In this document: one piece after another, positions 52,001 to 58,003 of the stretch
Layout of the letters: each line of letters opens with the position of its first letter
Position numbering within the stretch: the first letter of the stretch is position 1
Assembly: GCA_030533445.1 (NCBI GenBank)
Contig: CM060081.1
Coordinates: 35,362,111 to 35,426,110, forward strand
From: Cyprinodon diabolis
Lineage: Eukaryota > Chordata > Actinopteri > Cyprinodontiformes > Cyprinodontidae
Direction of reading: 5' to 3'
Length of the DNA: 64,000 bases
The notes under the pieces: generated by a model
The model's database searches: none
What the model was told of the DNA's origin: nothing
Seen by the model: only the letters and a program-made list of their open reading frames with translations
Program-made: the position numbers and the translations under genes

Positions 52001-53451
52001 TTCAAGTCAAATCAATAAATTCAAAATACATGCAGATTTGTGGTTGTAACGTAAAACTTTGAAGAATGTTTATAGGATACTAAAACTTTTTTTTCTGCCA
52101 CTATGGACATGCCAGACAATAATAAATGGTAAGACATCTTATAAAGACATTATAGATACCACAGGAAGTTAGAATTTATTTGTTATTTCTCAACGTTTTC
52201 AGAAATCACCATTGCAGTGTACGTTATACACTAGATGTGTAGTTTACAGAGCACAAAGTCAGAAATATATAACATTTAACCTGGTTTTGATTTTTTATTC
52301 ATAAATAAACATGCATGTGTTGTGCACTTTTTGTAAAATCACCTTTCGATTTAAACGAAATCATCAATTTCGTTTAATCTATATGAAGCACTATCCTGAA
52401 AACCTAACAGCCTTTTTTCGTATTTACAAATTTGCAGTTGCCCTGGAATCCTCTCATTCCTATTTATCATGATTCTGCCCTTTGTGGACTTCTGTTTAAG
52501 TTTATTTTTAAGTTTTTAGTTACACTGTGATTTATTTTATTCTGTGTTTTCTTGATCATTGGTTTCTTTTCCATTTTGTGTTATATTTAAGCAGTGTTGT
52601 ATTTTTTAAGTTACTCTCTGATGCCCCTTTGTGCCAGTCTCCTTTCCCTTAGCTCCTGCTAGGTACTTCTGTCTACACCTGCTCCCTATCAGCTAATTAG
52701 TCCTCCTATTGTTTCTGTTTCCCATATGAACTCCTCCTGTTCAGTTACGCTTTGCTGGATCCTTGTTATTCTTTTGGTTTATTCCTCCCTCATGTCTCCT
52801 AGCTTTTTTGGTTCTTGAGTTTTCCTTGTCGATCAGTTCTGGACTACTTTATTTTTTTTATTAAATCAGCAAGAAACCACCTCAGCTTCCGTCTCTGCAT
52901 TTGGATCCTCTAAAAACCTCAACATAACCTGATACTATTTTTGTTTTTCCATATGTCTTTTACCTTTGAGTGTATCTGCATGCTGCCATTGGCCATCACC
53001 ATGCTTCTAACACAACTGAAGTTACTTGTAAATTTTCACCTTCACCTCGGCATCTACCAAGTCTTCAAGTCTGCTCATGTCTATGTCCAAATAGATGGAG
53101 CTATTTCAAAGTTGGAAGAGTATACCACTGTGATGTTGCTTATAATGACACCCTGGGACAAATTTTCACATATTTTTAAATAAAACATAGAGGGCCGGAT
53201 TTATCAAGATCCAATTTTGCGTGCAGTAATTTGCGCTCGCAAACTGGAATTTTGCGCGAGGGGCTGAACCATGGTTTGCGGGTGATTTAACAAGAGCGAT
53301 TGCGTAACTGGTGGCAGGTGCAAAACTGTTGGAGACGCCCTATTTAAATGAGGGTTTTGCGCGTTTTGTGGTTTGCGGCAAAGTAGTTTGTAGTTTGTGC
53401 AAACTAGTGCATTAAGAAATTTTAATCTTACAGTGACACCCCACCCCCTCC

Positions 53452-53501
<50 letters not shown>

Positions 53502-56500
53502 TAAACTTTGGCAACCTTTATTGACCTTGTTTACCCTAAGGTGGTATGTGGCTGAATTTCTACTTCACTGCAGTAAAAAAAAACAAAAAAAAAACAAAAC
53601 AGGTGTTTTGTATCGGCCTGTAGAAAAATGCACATACCAAATGGCTCACAAGAAGTGACTGTGGATGAGATGATTGCGCGTACGCATCCCTGCAGCATTG
53701 GCATGTTGCTCCTCAGGCGCAGAGGTCGGGGTTCTCCGGTAGGGCGTCAGGGCGACATGGCATTTAGAACGTCGGACAGCACTTCTGAAAAACGAGATTG
53801 GGAGATCCCAGATGCAAATAATTGCAACGTTGCAAGGAGTTTTGTGATATCTGGTATTGCTTGGGTACTCCTTGTGGCTGGCTCCAAATCCATTTGGAGT
53901 TCCCCCAACAGCTCCAAAATGGCAATGCTGGATAAACGATATGTTTTGATGATCGTTTCCTCGTTCATTCCAAAAATATTCACACGGAGTGAAAAAATGC
54001 ATTCTCTGCGTCTCCTTGCTTTATTTCGATGTCTCCTTCTTGCGACAATAACCGCTGCCATGTGTGCGCAATTACGCATACAGACCATTTGCACCTTCTT
54101 TTGAAACACGTTAAATATAGAGTCAGATACCGTTAGCAAAAATGCTTTCAGGTTTGATAAATCACTTTGCGAGTGCTAAATTAATATATTTACATGTTCT
54201 CCTCCCACAAGACGCACTTTTGCTTGTAAACGCCCCATATTGAATATTCATTGCAGAAAAAGTACTAAATGGATAAGAGGCGCTATTTAGCACTTTTTAA
54301 AGACCAAATCCTTTTAGCACGCTGTTGATAGATCAGTTTGTACATTTTTTAGCGTGCGCAGTGAAATAGCTCACGTTTTTATACACGCAAACCTTTGATA
54401 GATCCGGCCCAGAGTGTAAATATTTTCATCTACTTATTTATTAAGCAACAAATAATCAGAATGTTAAATCAAAGCAGCAGTATGAGCTAATAACATATGT
54501 CGAAAGAATTGCACTTTATTCTACCAACATTTTTCTGCATAATTGTAACACATCAGAATCTTCTTTATGCCGGCCAGCAAAAATAATAGACAGTTTCTCA
54601 CAGCATCTGTTTGCTTTTAATTTCTTAATGAGCACATCAACTCTTTTTATCTGACAAGTAGTAATTGTGTCAAAGCTTCATAGTGTTTGTTTTCCTTTGT
54701 ATTATATTTTTAGTCTACTCCCCACTGTATCTATTACTGCAGAATTTAGACCGCTGAATGTAGGGTGGTACTTTTTTCATGTGTTGCTTTTAGCACTAAT
54801 GGTCATCTTTTCCTTTCCTTCCTGCAGCTGGTTTAGTGATGACAGTCATTTCAGCAAGTTCAATATGATGAAAAAAAATTGAAAGAGTGAAAATATTTGG
54901 TTGAAAGAATCAAAACATTTCATCACGCAGAAGGCCATTCTTAAACATTGCTAATACTGCTGAGAAGCACAATAATTACAGACCTTGATGTGTGAACAAA
55001 ATGTTTAGTGATGACTGTTATGCCTCCGCCTCCTTAATTTGCTTTGGCACCCTATTTCATCAGTTGTTAGAGCTAAATAAATATCTTTCTGGGTGAGCCA
55101 ATAACATGCAGCAAAGGAAGAGGAAATAAGATGGCTCTTTTAGCTGTGAAAGGTTAGTCTAACCACTCAACAAGGCTGTTAAGGTATAAATACAGAAAAA
55201 TATCTCCTGAATCAGATGCAGTGTAATGTAATATGTCATACGCCACAGGTCAAAGAAAGATACATGGATCCCATTTTTAGTTTCTTTAAATGAGAACAAA
55301 ATGTAAATTTTTATATGCACTTTTAAAAGATCTGCATCCATTTCTAAAAGAAGTATTAAATTTGGCAAATATTTTATTCTGGATTTTCTTACCTCTTGAG
55401 CCACAGAAGAAGGCTTTAATTAGGGAAAATTTTATCAAGAAACTTAAAATTATGAAATACATAAAATTGTAAGATTTAAAAGCAAAGCTAAGTGTTTATT
55501 GCATCATTTTACTGTGGATTGCTTGGTTGAACAAATAAAACTCCTTAAAACTAATTCAAATGCACCAGAGGAAGAAATAAAAAAATAAAAATGTATGTTA
55601 TTTCCACAAAACTCAGAGAATATAATTACTTATACAACTTTATGATGTAAAGCAGTGAAAATATTTCAGAGATGAAGTGGCTGATACAAAAACAACTCTG
55701 CTTTGATGAGATCGTCACAAATCAAAATGTAAGTTTGCCAAAAAGAGGGGTCTAAAAGATCTGCAGCTTCTAAGATGTGTAATATTTATTTCGATATCAG
55801 CATACGATGAAGTACCTCAAGTGTTTTGTCCAAAATGCTCAGAGAGGTGGCTATGGTAAGTTTTCTGTATTGATTACAGTTTTGGGACACAATAAGAAAC
55901 TATAGGAGTTCTTTATGCTTTTGTCACATTTGGGGTGGGCAGGAGTGAGCTACAACCATTTAAATTGCTTCAGCATCAATGCATGAATAATTATATAAAT
56001 CACTAAAGCTCATTGAGAGGTGTCATCTTATTTCTAAAATTTAATTGCATTCAAGAATGTTTTTCTGATAAAATGGGGAGGCTGTGCAGGGCAATGGTAG
56101 GATAAAGAATCAAGGAAGACAAATAATGTAGCAATGCATAAATATTAACAACATTACTAATATAAAATATCAAGAACGTACTTAATATTCATTATTGATT
56201 AGATATAGCAAAACTGGTGAAACTGACCACTGCTGATGAAGACTACAAGTGTGTCTTGCATACAAGATATTTTTTTTTTTTTGAATTATTTAAAATGTAT
56301 AAATGAAAAAAAAATATGCATATGTTATACCAAGCGAAATTCTATCCACACATTTTTGGAGTTAATTTGATGCTTCCATCTGCAATCTTAGCATCTTATT
56401 CAGATATTGGATAGAGTCATTTATGAAAATAGCTATTTTTGTTGAACTAAAACTTTTTTTTGTTAAACCTAAAATATCTGAAGAAACAATTGAGATCACT

Positions 56501-56545
56501 GCTAAATATATTGTACTCACCATTTTTGTCTGCTCTGCGGAATAT
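24282..56545 (-). CDS. necab3: NECAB-family EF-hand/ABM protein, NECAB3-like (11 exons, 5' incomplete)
   Basis: NECAB proteins are neuronal/cytosolic calcium-binding adaptors with an N-terminal EF-hand region, a central coiled-coil and a C-terminal ABM domain. NECAB3 is known to bind the Mint/X11 family member APBA2. Eleven minus-strand exons (56521-56545, 47847-47955, 46507-46535, 45390-45487, 44025-44161, 37505-37632, 33694-33776, 31168-31233, 27608-27720, 25344-25421, 24282-24381) have GT/AG borders. Their phases fit throughout, giving 966 nt including the stop. The first EF loop, [12 protein letters not shown], is canonical; the second is degenerate. Features closest to NECAB3 rather than NECAB1/2 from memory are [29 protein letters not shown] and YEFWQD. 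The initiating exon is not found. Paralogue choice is less certain than family membership. Confidence 0.88.
24441..24520. repeat. (TA)n microsatellite, left of the fold-back LINE
   Basis: About 37 uninterrupted TA dinucleotides (one early TACA) directly abut the inverted LINE segment. Confidence 0.97.
24521..24655 (-). mobile_element. Inverted duplicate of the LINE 3' coding segment
   Basis: Reverse complement of 24672-24803, differing by a 3-nt insertion (AAG within the Leu-Glu-x-Lys codons, giving ELERKMW instead of ELEKMW). With the right arm and a 16-nt spacer it forms a hairpin of about 132 bp. Confidence 0.9.
24666..25014 (+). mobile_element. LINE 3' fragment with restriction-enzyme-like endonuclease C-terminus (R2/R4-Dong/Rex6 type)
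   Basis: The plus strand encodes [20 protein letters not shown], then [37 protein letters not shown] and [20 protein letters not shown], ending RRTLKLW and a stop near 24953. This is the C-terminal tail familiar from fish LINEs annotated as R2-type; the DVAIPSD part resembles the endonuclease core of that group. After the stop comes a short 3' UTR ending in a T-run and (TA)n. It is heavily 5'-truncated and lies in the last visible NECAB intron, antisense to the gene. The exact clade is uncertain. Confidence 0.75.
25015..25091. repeat. (TA)n microsatellite, right of the fold-back LINE
   Basis: TA dinucleotides with one GATA interruption follow the LINE 3' end. Either target sequence or the element's own tail. 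Confidence 0.95.
25344..25421 (-). CDS. necab3: NECAB exon j: middle of the ABM domain
   Basis: Acceptor TTCCTTCAG, donor GTTAGT. It encodes [20 protein letters not shown] then DRISWM, with the family motif YEFW. 78 nt, in phase with both neighbours. Confidence 0.95.
25422..27607. other. NECAB intron, nothing further recognised
   Basis: AT-rich; short open frames only. No splice-bounded exon, RNA gene or clear transposon end was found. Confidence 0.5.
27608..27720 (-). CDS. necab3: NECAB exon i: start of the ABM domain
   Basis: Acceptor GTCAACAG, donor GTGAGT. It encodes [19 protein letters not shown], then [26 protein letters not shown] is one of the most conserved NECAB stretches and begins the ABM (antibiotic-biosynthesis-monooxygenase-like) fold. 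113 nt. Confidence 0.95.
28522..28840. repeat. Dispersed repeat, copy b
   Basis: Homologous to 21754-22060: TCTGAAATAAATGAAAATAA, then AAATGGTTCTTGAGTCAGATA, TTGAAAGGTT and GGTCCTTGGAGGATGCAG. It has extra internal sequence relative to copy a. Terminal repeats and target duplication are not obvious. Confidence 0.6.
30197..30901. mobile_element. hAT-type non-autonomous element with 8-bp target duplication
   Basis: Starts CAGGGGCAGATTTAG and ends with the complement of CAGGGGGGTATTTAC, an imperfect terminal inverted repeat. GGGGCCCTA-type motifs lie just inside both ends. Flanking 8 bp are TCTACTAT (30189-30196) and TCTACTAC (30902-30909), one mismatch. No transposase remains over its 705 bp. 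Confidence 0.75.
31168..31233 (-). CDS. necab3: Probable NECAB exon h: short linker before the ABM domain
   Basis: 66 nt, phase 0 at both ends, with donor GTGAGA. It encodes [20 protein letters not shown] then SE. The position and length fit the linker expected between the coiled-coil and the ABM domain, but the acceptor (AAAAGTAG) has a poor pyrimidine tract and sequence similarity is weak. The better-looking acceptor CCCTTTCAG 13 nt downstream would run into a stop codon. The two neighbours are also in frame without it. Confidence 0.5.
31234..33693. other. NECAB intron, nothing further recognised
   Basis: AT-rich. The ORF near 32.4-32.6 kb contains a CAG acceptor-like site and DQRVLECN, but the phase does not fit the gene. 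Confidence 0.45.
33694..33776 (-). CDS. necab3: NECAB exon g: INRLQ coiled-coil
   Basis: Acceptor TTATCAG, donor GTACAG. It encodes [20 protein letters not shown] then LLDKLECQ. The INRLQ-x-L-x-D-x-LE pattern is a family signature. 83 nt; leaves in phase 0. Confidence 0.95.
35383..36973 (-). mobile_element. Tc1-family transposon, copy 1 (21-bp deletion)
   Basis: Bounded by TA at 35381-35382 and 36974-36975. Perfect 202-bp terminal inverted repeats (35383-35584 and 36772-36973) begin CAGGTGCTGGTCATAAAATT. One transposase frame lies between them on the minus strand. Length is 1591 bp against 1612 bp for copy 2. It sits in the NECAB intron between exons f and g, in the same orientation as the gene. 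Confidence 0.97.
35671..36654 (-). CDS. Tc1 transposase, copy 1 (DD34E, 7-residue deletion)
   Basis: The natural start is taken as [16 protein letters not shown]; an in-frame upstream ATG at 36690 adds 12 residues. An N-terminal paired-type HTH with a second HTH and the RKRCGRKK basic stretch is followed by the catalytic core: FSDESKF (first Asp), [10 protein letters not shown] (second Asp) and [12 protein letters not shown] (Glu), with 34 residues between the second Asp and the Glu. Relative to copy 2 the residues KEKQDWT are missing just before the first catalytic Asp. The deletion is in frame, so the ORF stays open, but activity is doubtful. Confidence 0.93.
   Translation of the reverse strand: MGKTADLTVVQKTTIDTLHKEGKTQKVIAKEAGCSQSSVSKHINREAKGRKRCGRKKCTSKRDNRTLERIVKQNPFKNVGEIHKEWTAAGVSASRTTTHRRMKDMGFCCRIPCVKPLLNHRQRQKRLAWAAGEWSKVMFSDESKFCISFGNQGPRVWRKRREALHPRCLKSSVKFPQSVMVWGAMSSAGVGPLCFLRSRVNAATYQEVLEHFMLPAADQLFGDADFIFQQDLAPAHSAKATSTWLKDHGIPVLNWPANSPDLNPIENLWGIVKKKMQYTRPNNSEELKATIRATWAIITPEQCHRLIDSMPRRIAAVIQAKGGPTKY
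37505..37632 (-). CDS. necab3: NECAB exon f: variable linker
   Basis: Acceptor CATGGCAG, donor GTAATA. It encodes [20 protein letters not shown] followed by [15 protein letters not shown] and RTPIKVK. The linker is the least conserved part of the family, but basic and serine-rich stretches (RRCGRR) occur at this point. The 1+126+1 structure matches its neighbours. Confidence 0.85.
38560..39358 (+). mobile_element. 5'-truncated Gypsy-type LTR retrotransposon, 3' end
   Basis: A repetitive coding tail (12-residue repeat of the form [12 protein letters not shown] near 38.63-38.75 kb, later frames broken by stops) leads to a polypurine tract (GAGGGGGGGG near 39060) and one LTR. There is no 5' LTR, gag, protease or reverse transcriptase in the window. 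It is inserted in the NECAB intron between exons e and f, antisense to the gene. Confidence 0.75.
39072..39358 (+). repeat. 3' LTR of the truncated Gypsy-type element
   Basis: Begins TGTTAGGATCC immediately after the polypurine tract and ends GCTTCATGACA, so it has TGT...ACA ends. It contains a TATA box (CTATATAAGC, 39181-39190) and AATAAA (39281-39286) in the order expected for U3 and R. 287 bp. Confidence 0.85.
39461..39765 (-). mobile_element. Fish LINE reverse-transcriptase C-terminal fragment
   Basis: The minus strand matches the well-known C-terminal end of a fish non-LTR element: a [13 protein letters not shown] start, then [13 protein letters not shown], then a PRGRPRTRW-like region that is decayed here, and finally a leucine-rich end near LLPL. 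Frameshifts and substitutions break it. The LINE family is not assigned. Confidence 0.6.
40281..40503. repeat. Old retroposon fragment (fish SINE/L2-tail type)
   Basis: Contains the widespread fish motif order CACACCTAAGG, AATCAACCT, TTTTTGGACTGTGGGAG, GTACCCAGAGAAAACC, GCACAGGGAGAACATGCA and GACCCAAGGCC. No ends or target duplications are definable. Confidence 0.55.
40962..42573 (-). mobile_element. Tc1-family transposon, copy 2 (full length)
   Basis: Flanked by TA (40960-40961 and 42574-42575). Perfect 202-bp terminal inverted repeats (40962-41163, 42372-42573) match those of copy 1. 1612 bp. Same orientation as copy 1 and as the NECAB gene, in the intron between exons e and f. Complete ends and an open transposase suggest recent movement. 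Confidence 0.97.
41250..42254 (-). CDS. Tc1 transposase, copy 2 (intact DD34E, 334 residues)
   Basis: Start chosen at [10 protein letters not shown] (42254); an upstream in-frame ATG at 42290 would give 346 residues. HTH region at about residues 1-110, including [17 protein letters not shown]. Catalytic core: [24 protein letters not shown] and [13 protein letters not shown]. It contains the KEKQDWT segment lost from copy 1. Length fits the usual Tc1 size of about 340 residues. No stop or frameshift is seen, so it may encode a functional enzyme. Confidence 0.95.
   Translation of the reverse strand: MGKTADLTVVQKTTIDTLHKEGKTQKVIAKEAGCSQSSVSKHINREAKGRKRCGRKKCTSKRDNRTLERIVKQNPFKNVGEIHKEWTAAGVSASRTTTHRRMKDMGFCCRIPCVKPLLNHRQRQKRLAWAKEKQDWTAGEWSKVMFSDESKFCISFGNQGPRVWRKRREALHPRCLKSSVKFPQSVMVWGAMSSAGVGPLCFLRSRVNAATYQEVLEHFMLPAADQLFGDADFIFQQDLAPAHSAKATSTWLKDHGIPVLNWPANSPDLNPIENLWGIVKKKMQYTRPNNSEELKATIRATWAIITPEQCHRLIDSMPRRIAAVIQAKGGPTKY
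42574..43356. other. NECAB intron, nothing recognised
   Basis: AT-rich sequence between the second Tc1 copy and a solo LTR; no exon or repeat ends seen. Confidence 0.5.
43362..43835 (+). mobile_element. Solo LTR with 5-bp target duplication
   Basis: Starts TGTCAGTCTTGG and ends AACCCTGACA (TGTCA...TGACA ends). Flanked by GAATG on both sides (43357-43361, 43836-43840). Sequence order (TTAGGTTTTT, CACCTGCTCCCAATCAGCTC, CTCCATGGTTCTGG, late ATTAAG) matches the LTR at 62859-63328 in reverse orientation. 474 bp. It results from LTR-LTR recombination. Confidence 0.88.
44025..44161 (-). CDS. necab3: NECAB exon e: central coiled-coil region
   Basis: A long CT-rich tract and CAG acceptor precede GAG TAC CAG; the donor is GTGAGT. 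It encodes [20 protein letters not shown], then a leucine/glutamine-rich helix with [22 protein letters not shown] is a strongly conserved NECAB motif. 137 nt; leaves after two codon bases. Confidence 0.95.
44765..45222. mobile_element. MITE with TTAA target duplication
   Basis: Ends are AGCTACAGTGTGTAAT and its exact complement (16 bp), flanked by TTAA at 44761-44764 and 45223-45226. 458 bp with no ORF. TTAA duplication points to a piggyBac- or Kolobok-like source. It lies in the intron between exons d and e. Confidence 0.8.
45390..45487 (-). CDS. necab3: NECAB exon d: SEHLGEY helix segment
   Basis: Acceptor TTTATTAG, donor GTAAGA. It encodes [20 protein letters not shown] then [13 protein letters not shown]. 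The sequence is highly typical of the family after EF-hand 2. 98 nt; leaves in phase 0. Confidence 0.95.
45488..46506. other. NECAB intron, nothing recognised
   Basis: No repeat ends or extra exon found. Confidence 0.5.
46507..46535 (-). CDS. necab3: NECAB exon c: 29-nt micro-exon in the degenerate EF-hand 2
   Basis: Acceptor TTCTGCCCAG, donor GTTAGT. It encodes SNLDTDKLS, bridging GRQN and [10 protein letters not shown]. Its 1+27+1 structure fits both neighbours exactly, which strongly supports so short an exon. Confidence 0.87.
46536..47846. other. NECAB intron, nothing recognised
   Basis: AT-rich, with short open frames (for example 47461-47751 plus strand) that lack homology or splice context. 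Confidence 0.5.
47847..47955 (-). CDS. necab3: NECAB exon b: EF-hand 1 loop and second helix region
   Basis: TTTTTTTCAG acceptor and perfect GTAAGT donor. It encodes [20 protein letters not shown] followed by [15 protein letters not shown]. With the previous exon it completes the 12-residue loop, with Asp at 1, Asn at 3, Asp at 5, Gly at 6 and Glu at 12. 109 nt; enters after one codon base and leaves after two. Confidence 0.95.
47956..52459. other. Large NECAB intron, left part; nothing firm
   Basis: No coding exon found. A short stretch near 48705-48760 (GTGCCTTGCAAAAATATTC) resembles the end of another Tc1-like family but has no partner end. Confidence 0.45.
52465..52934 (+). mobile_element. 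Older solo LTR with 5-bp target duplication
   Basis: Bounded by CTATT at 52460-52464 and 52935-52939. Ends are TATCATGATT and CCTGATA, that is TATCA...TGATA, which look like G-to-A/C-to-T decayed versions of the TGTCA...TGACA ends of the 43.4-kb LTR. Shared internal order includes CACCTGCTCCCTATCAGCTA and TTATTAAATC. 470 bp, the same as the 62.9-kb LTR. Confidence 0.78.
53451..53503. repeat. A-run and (TA)n tract inside the Harbinger element
   Basis: About 28 A residues followed by roughly 12 TA dinucleotides. Confidence 0.9.
53747..54139 (-). pseudogene. HARBI1-like transposase N-terminal remnant
   Basis: 130 codons containing [20 protein letters not shown], then [20 protein letters not shown] and LFASGISQ. 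This is the conserved N-terminal block of Harbinger transposases (R/K-Y-R-L-S, a leucine-rich helix, then P-x-x-K-LL-x-x-L-x-F-x-A-S-G). The frame then breaks and the catalytic DDE part is missing. Confidence 0.8.
54414..56520. other. Large NECAB intron, right part; nothing recognised
   Basis: AT-rich, no repeat ends or coding exon found. Confidence 0.45.
56521..56545 (-). CDS. necab3: NECAB exon a: 25-nt micro-exon at the start of EF-hand 1
   Basis: Minus strand CCCCCAG acceptor and GTGAGT donor flank 25 nt encoding IFRRADKN plus the first base of Asp. It starts in phase 0 and ends after one base. It supplies the D-x-N start of the calcium loop completed by the next exon. The first coding exon must lie upstream; I could not identify it between 56.6 and 64 kb. 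Confidence 0.88.
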
Positions 56546-57368
56546 CTGGGGGAAAAAGTGGAGAAAGCAAACACACACACTTCAGTAAAGCTTCAATTTG
56601 GAATGTTTTCAAAAGAAATTAGTAAACTAAATGTTTAAAATATAAAAACACAGATTTTACATTCACATATCTTGTTTACACAGTCAAAAGAAAGGTACAT
56701 TTGGCGTGGGTGAGTGAGTCATATTTAATAGAAGCTGATGAAGAACATCTCTATTGAAATGTACTCAGCAATCATCCCTTTTGGAGTAAACAGTCATTTT
56801 AGGGGCAGAACGAGGTTGGTTACAATGCAGCTGAAAGGCCAGATTGCTGTTATCCTGCAGGTGCCTCTGCCTTGAAAACCACTTAAATTCAACCTTCCAG
56901 TACAGCCTGTTTAATGTTTCATTGTGTTTAAATTCAATATTTGTACTCAGATCTATTGTATAATTTATGCTTGTCTGTAAGATGCATCCTACTAGCACCT
57001 ACATCATCAAAACACATCATTTTTATATTGGACTATACAGTTTTACATGTTGGAGTAGCTGTTTTCAGGGGAATTCGGTCATTGGATATGTTTGGTTCAT
57101 ACACTTCTATCTTCAGTTCATGTTTAAGATAAATAGTCTTGCTGCTTTAAAATGCAAACTCCACATGGTTAAAAAGAGAAGAATCAAAGCCTGAATTACA
57201 GTTCTGGAACCATGACACACTCTGCACACTCTCTCCTCTAGTGTTACATATAGACCCAACAGCAACATCATTACTTTACAAATTATATGGAAGCTTTTTC
57301 TAGTGTGGTACAGAAGATGTGACTACTTTGAAAATTGTCCAAAGAAGCTGTCGATGCTGCTTTGTCTG

Positions 57369-57995
57369 CAGAGATGGCAAAAGTACTCACTTTCCGTACT
57401 TGAGTAAAAGTACAGATACTTGTGTTAAAAAATACTCTGGTAAAAGAGGAAGTACTGATTAAACTTCTTTACTCAAGTAAAAGTAACAAAGTACAGGCTT
57501 GTAAATTTACTTAAAGTATAAAAGTAAAAGTAGAAACCACTTTTTTCATGCCGTTGCCTACATTTTAAATGGATGTCTGCCAATAGGACTAGATCTCCGT
57601 TGTGTTCATTTTCAATCATCTCGTCGTCCATACTACTATGCTAACGCCACTGCCACCAAGCTGCAATGATTTGCCGCGAATGAATACCGCCGAATCTGTC
57701 GATTCATCTTGTAGTGGTGCGTCAAATGCAACGTAGATTCCCATCCAATTAGATTGAATTTGGTATTGATGACGTGAAAAATAACGGTAACGCCATTAAA
57801 ATGATTCAAAACTAAAGTAACGAGCCAATTTTTTTTAAATGTAAGGAGTAAAAAGTACAGATATTTGTGTAAAAATGTAAGGAGTAGAAGTAAAAAGTCG
57901 CCATAAAAATAAGTAGTAAAGTAAAGTAAAAATATCAGAAAAATCTACTTGAGTACAGTAACGAAGTATTTGTACTTCGTTACTTCCCATCTCTG
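57369..57995. mobile_element. hAT-type MITE with perfect 8-bp target duplication
   Basis: Starts CAGAGATGGCAAAAGTACTC and ends TTACTTCCCATCTCTG, giving a short CAGAGATGG inverted repeat. Flanked by TTTGTCTG at 57361-57368 and 57996-58003. The interior is rich in AAAGTA/TACTT, typical of a widespread fish family. 627 bp, no transposase. Confidence 0.88.
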
Positions 57996-58003
57996 TTTGT
58001 CTG

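Larger units (their letters stand above)
53192..54410 (-). mobile_element. Decayed PIF/Harbinger transposon
   Basis: Terminal inverted repeats GGGCCGGATTTATCAA and TTGATAGATCCGGCCC (one mismatch). Flanked by AGA on both sides (53189-53191, 54411-54413), a 3-bp duplication as expected in size for Harbinger, although TWA is the usual sequence. It carries a Harbinger-like transposase remnant on the minus strand. 1219 bp, much shorter than an autonomous element. Confidence 0.82.
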
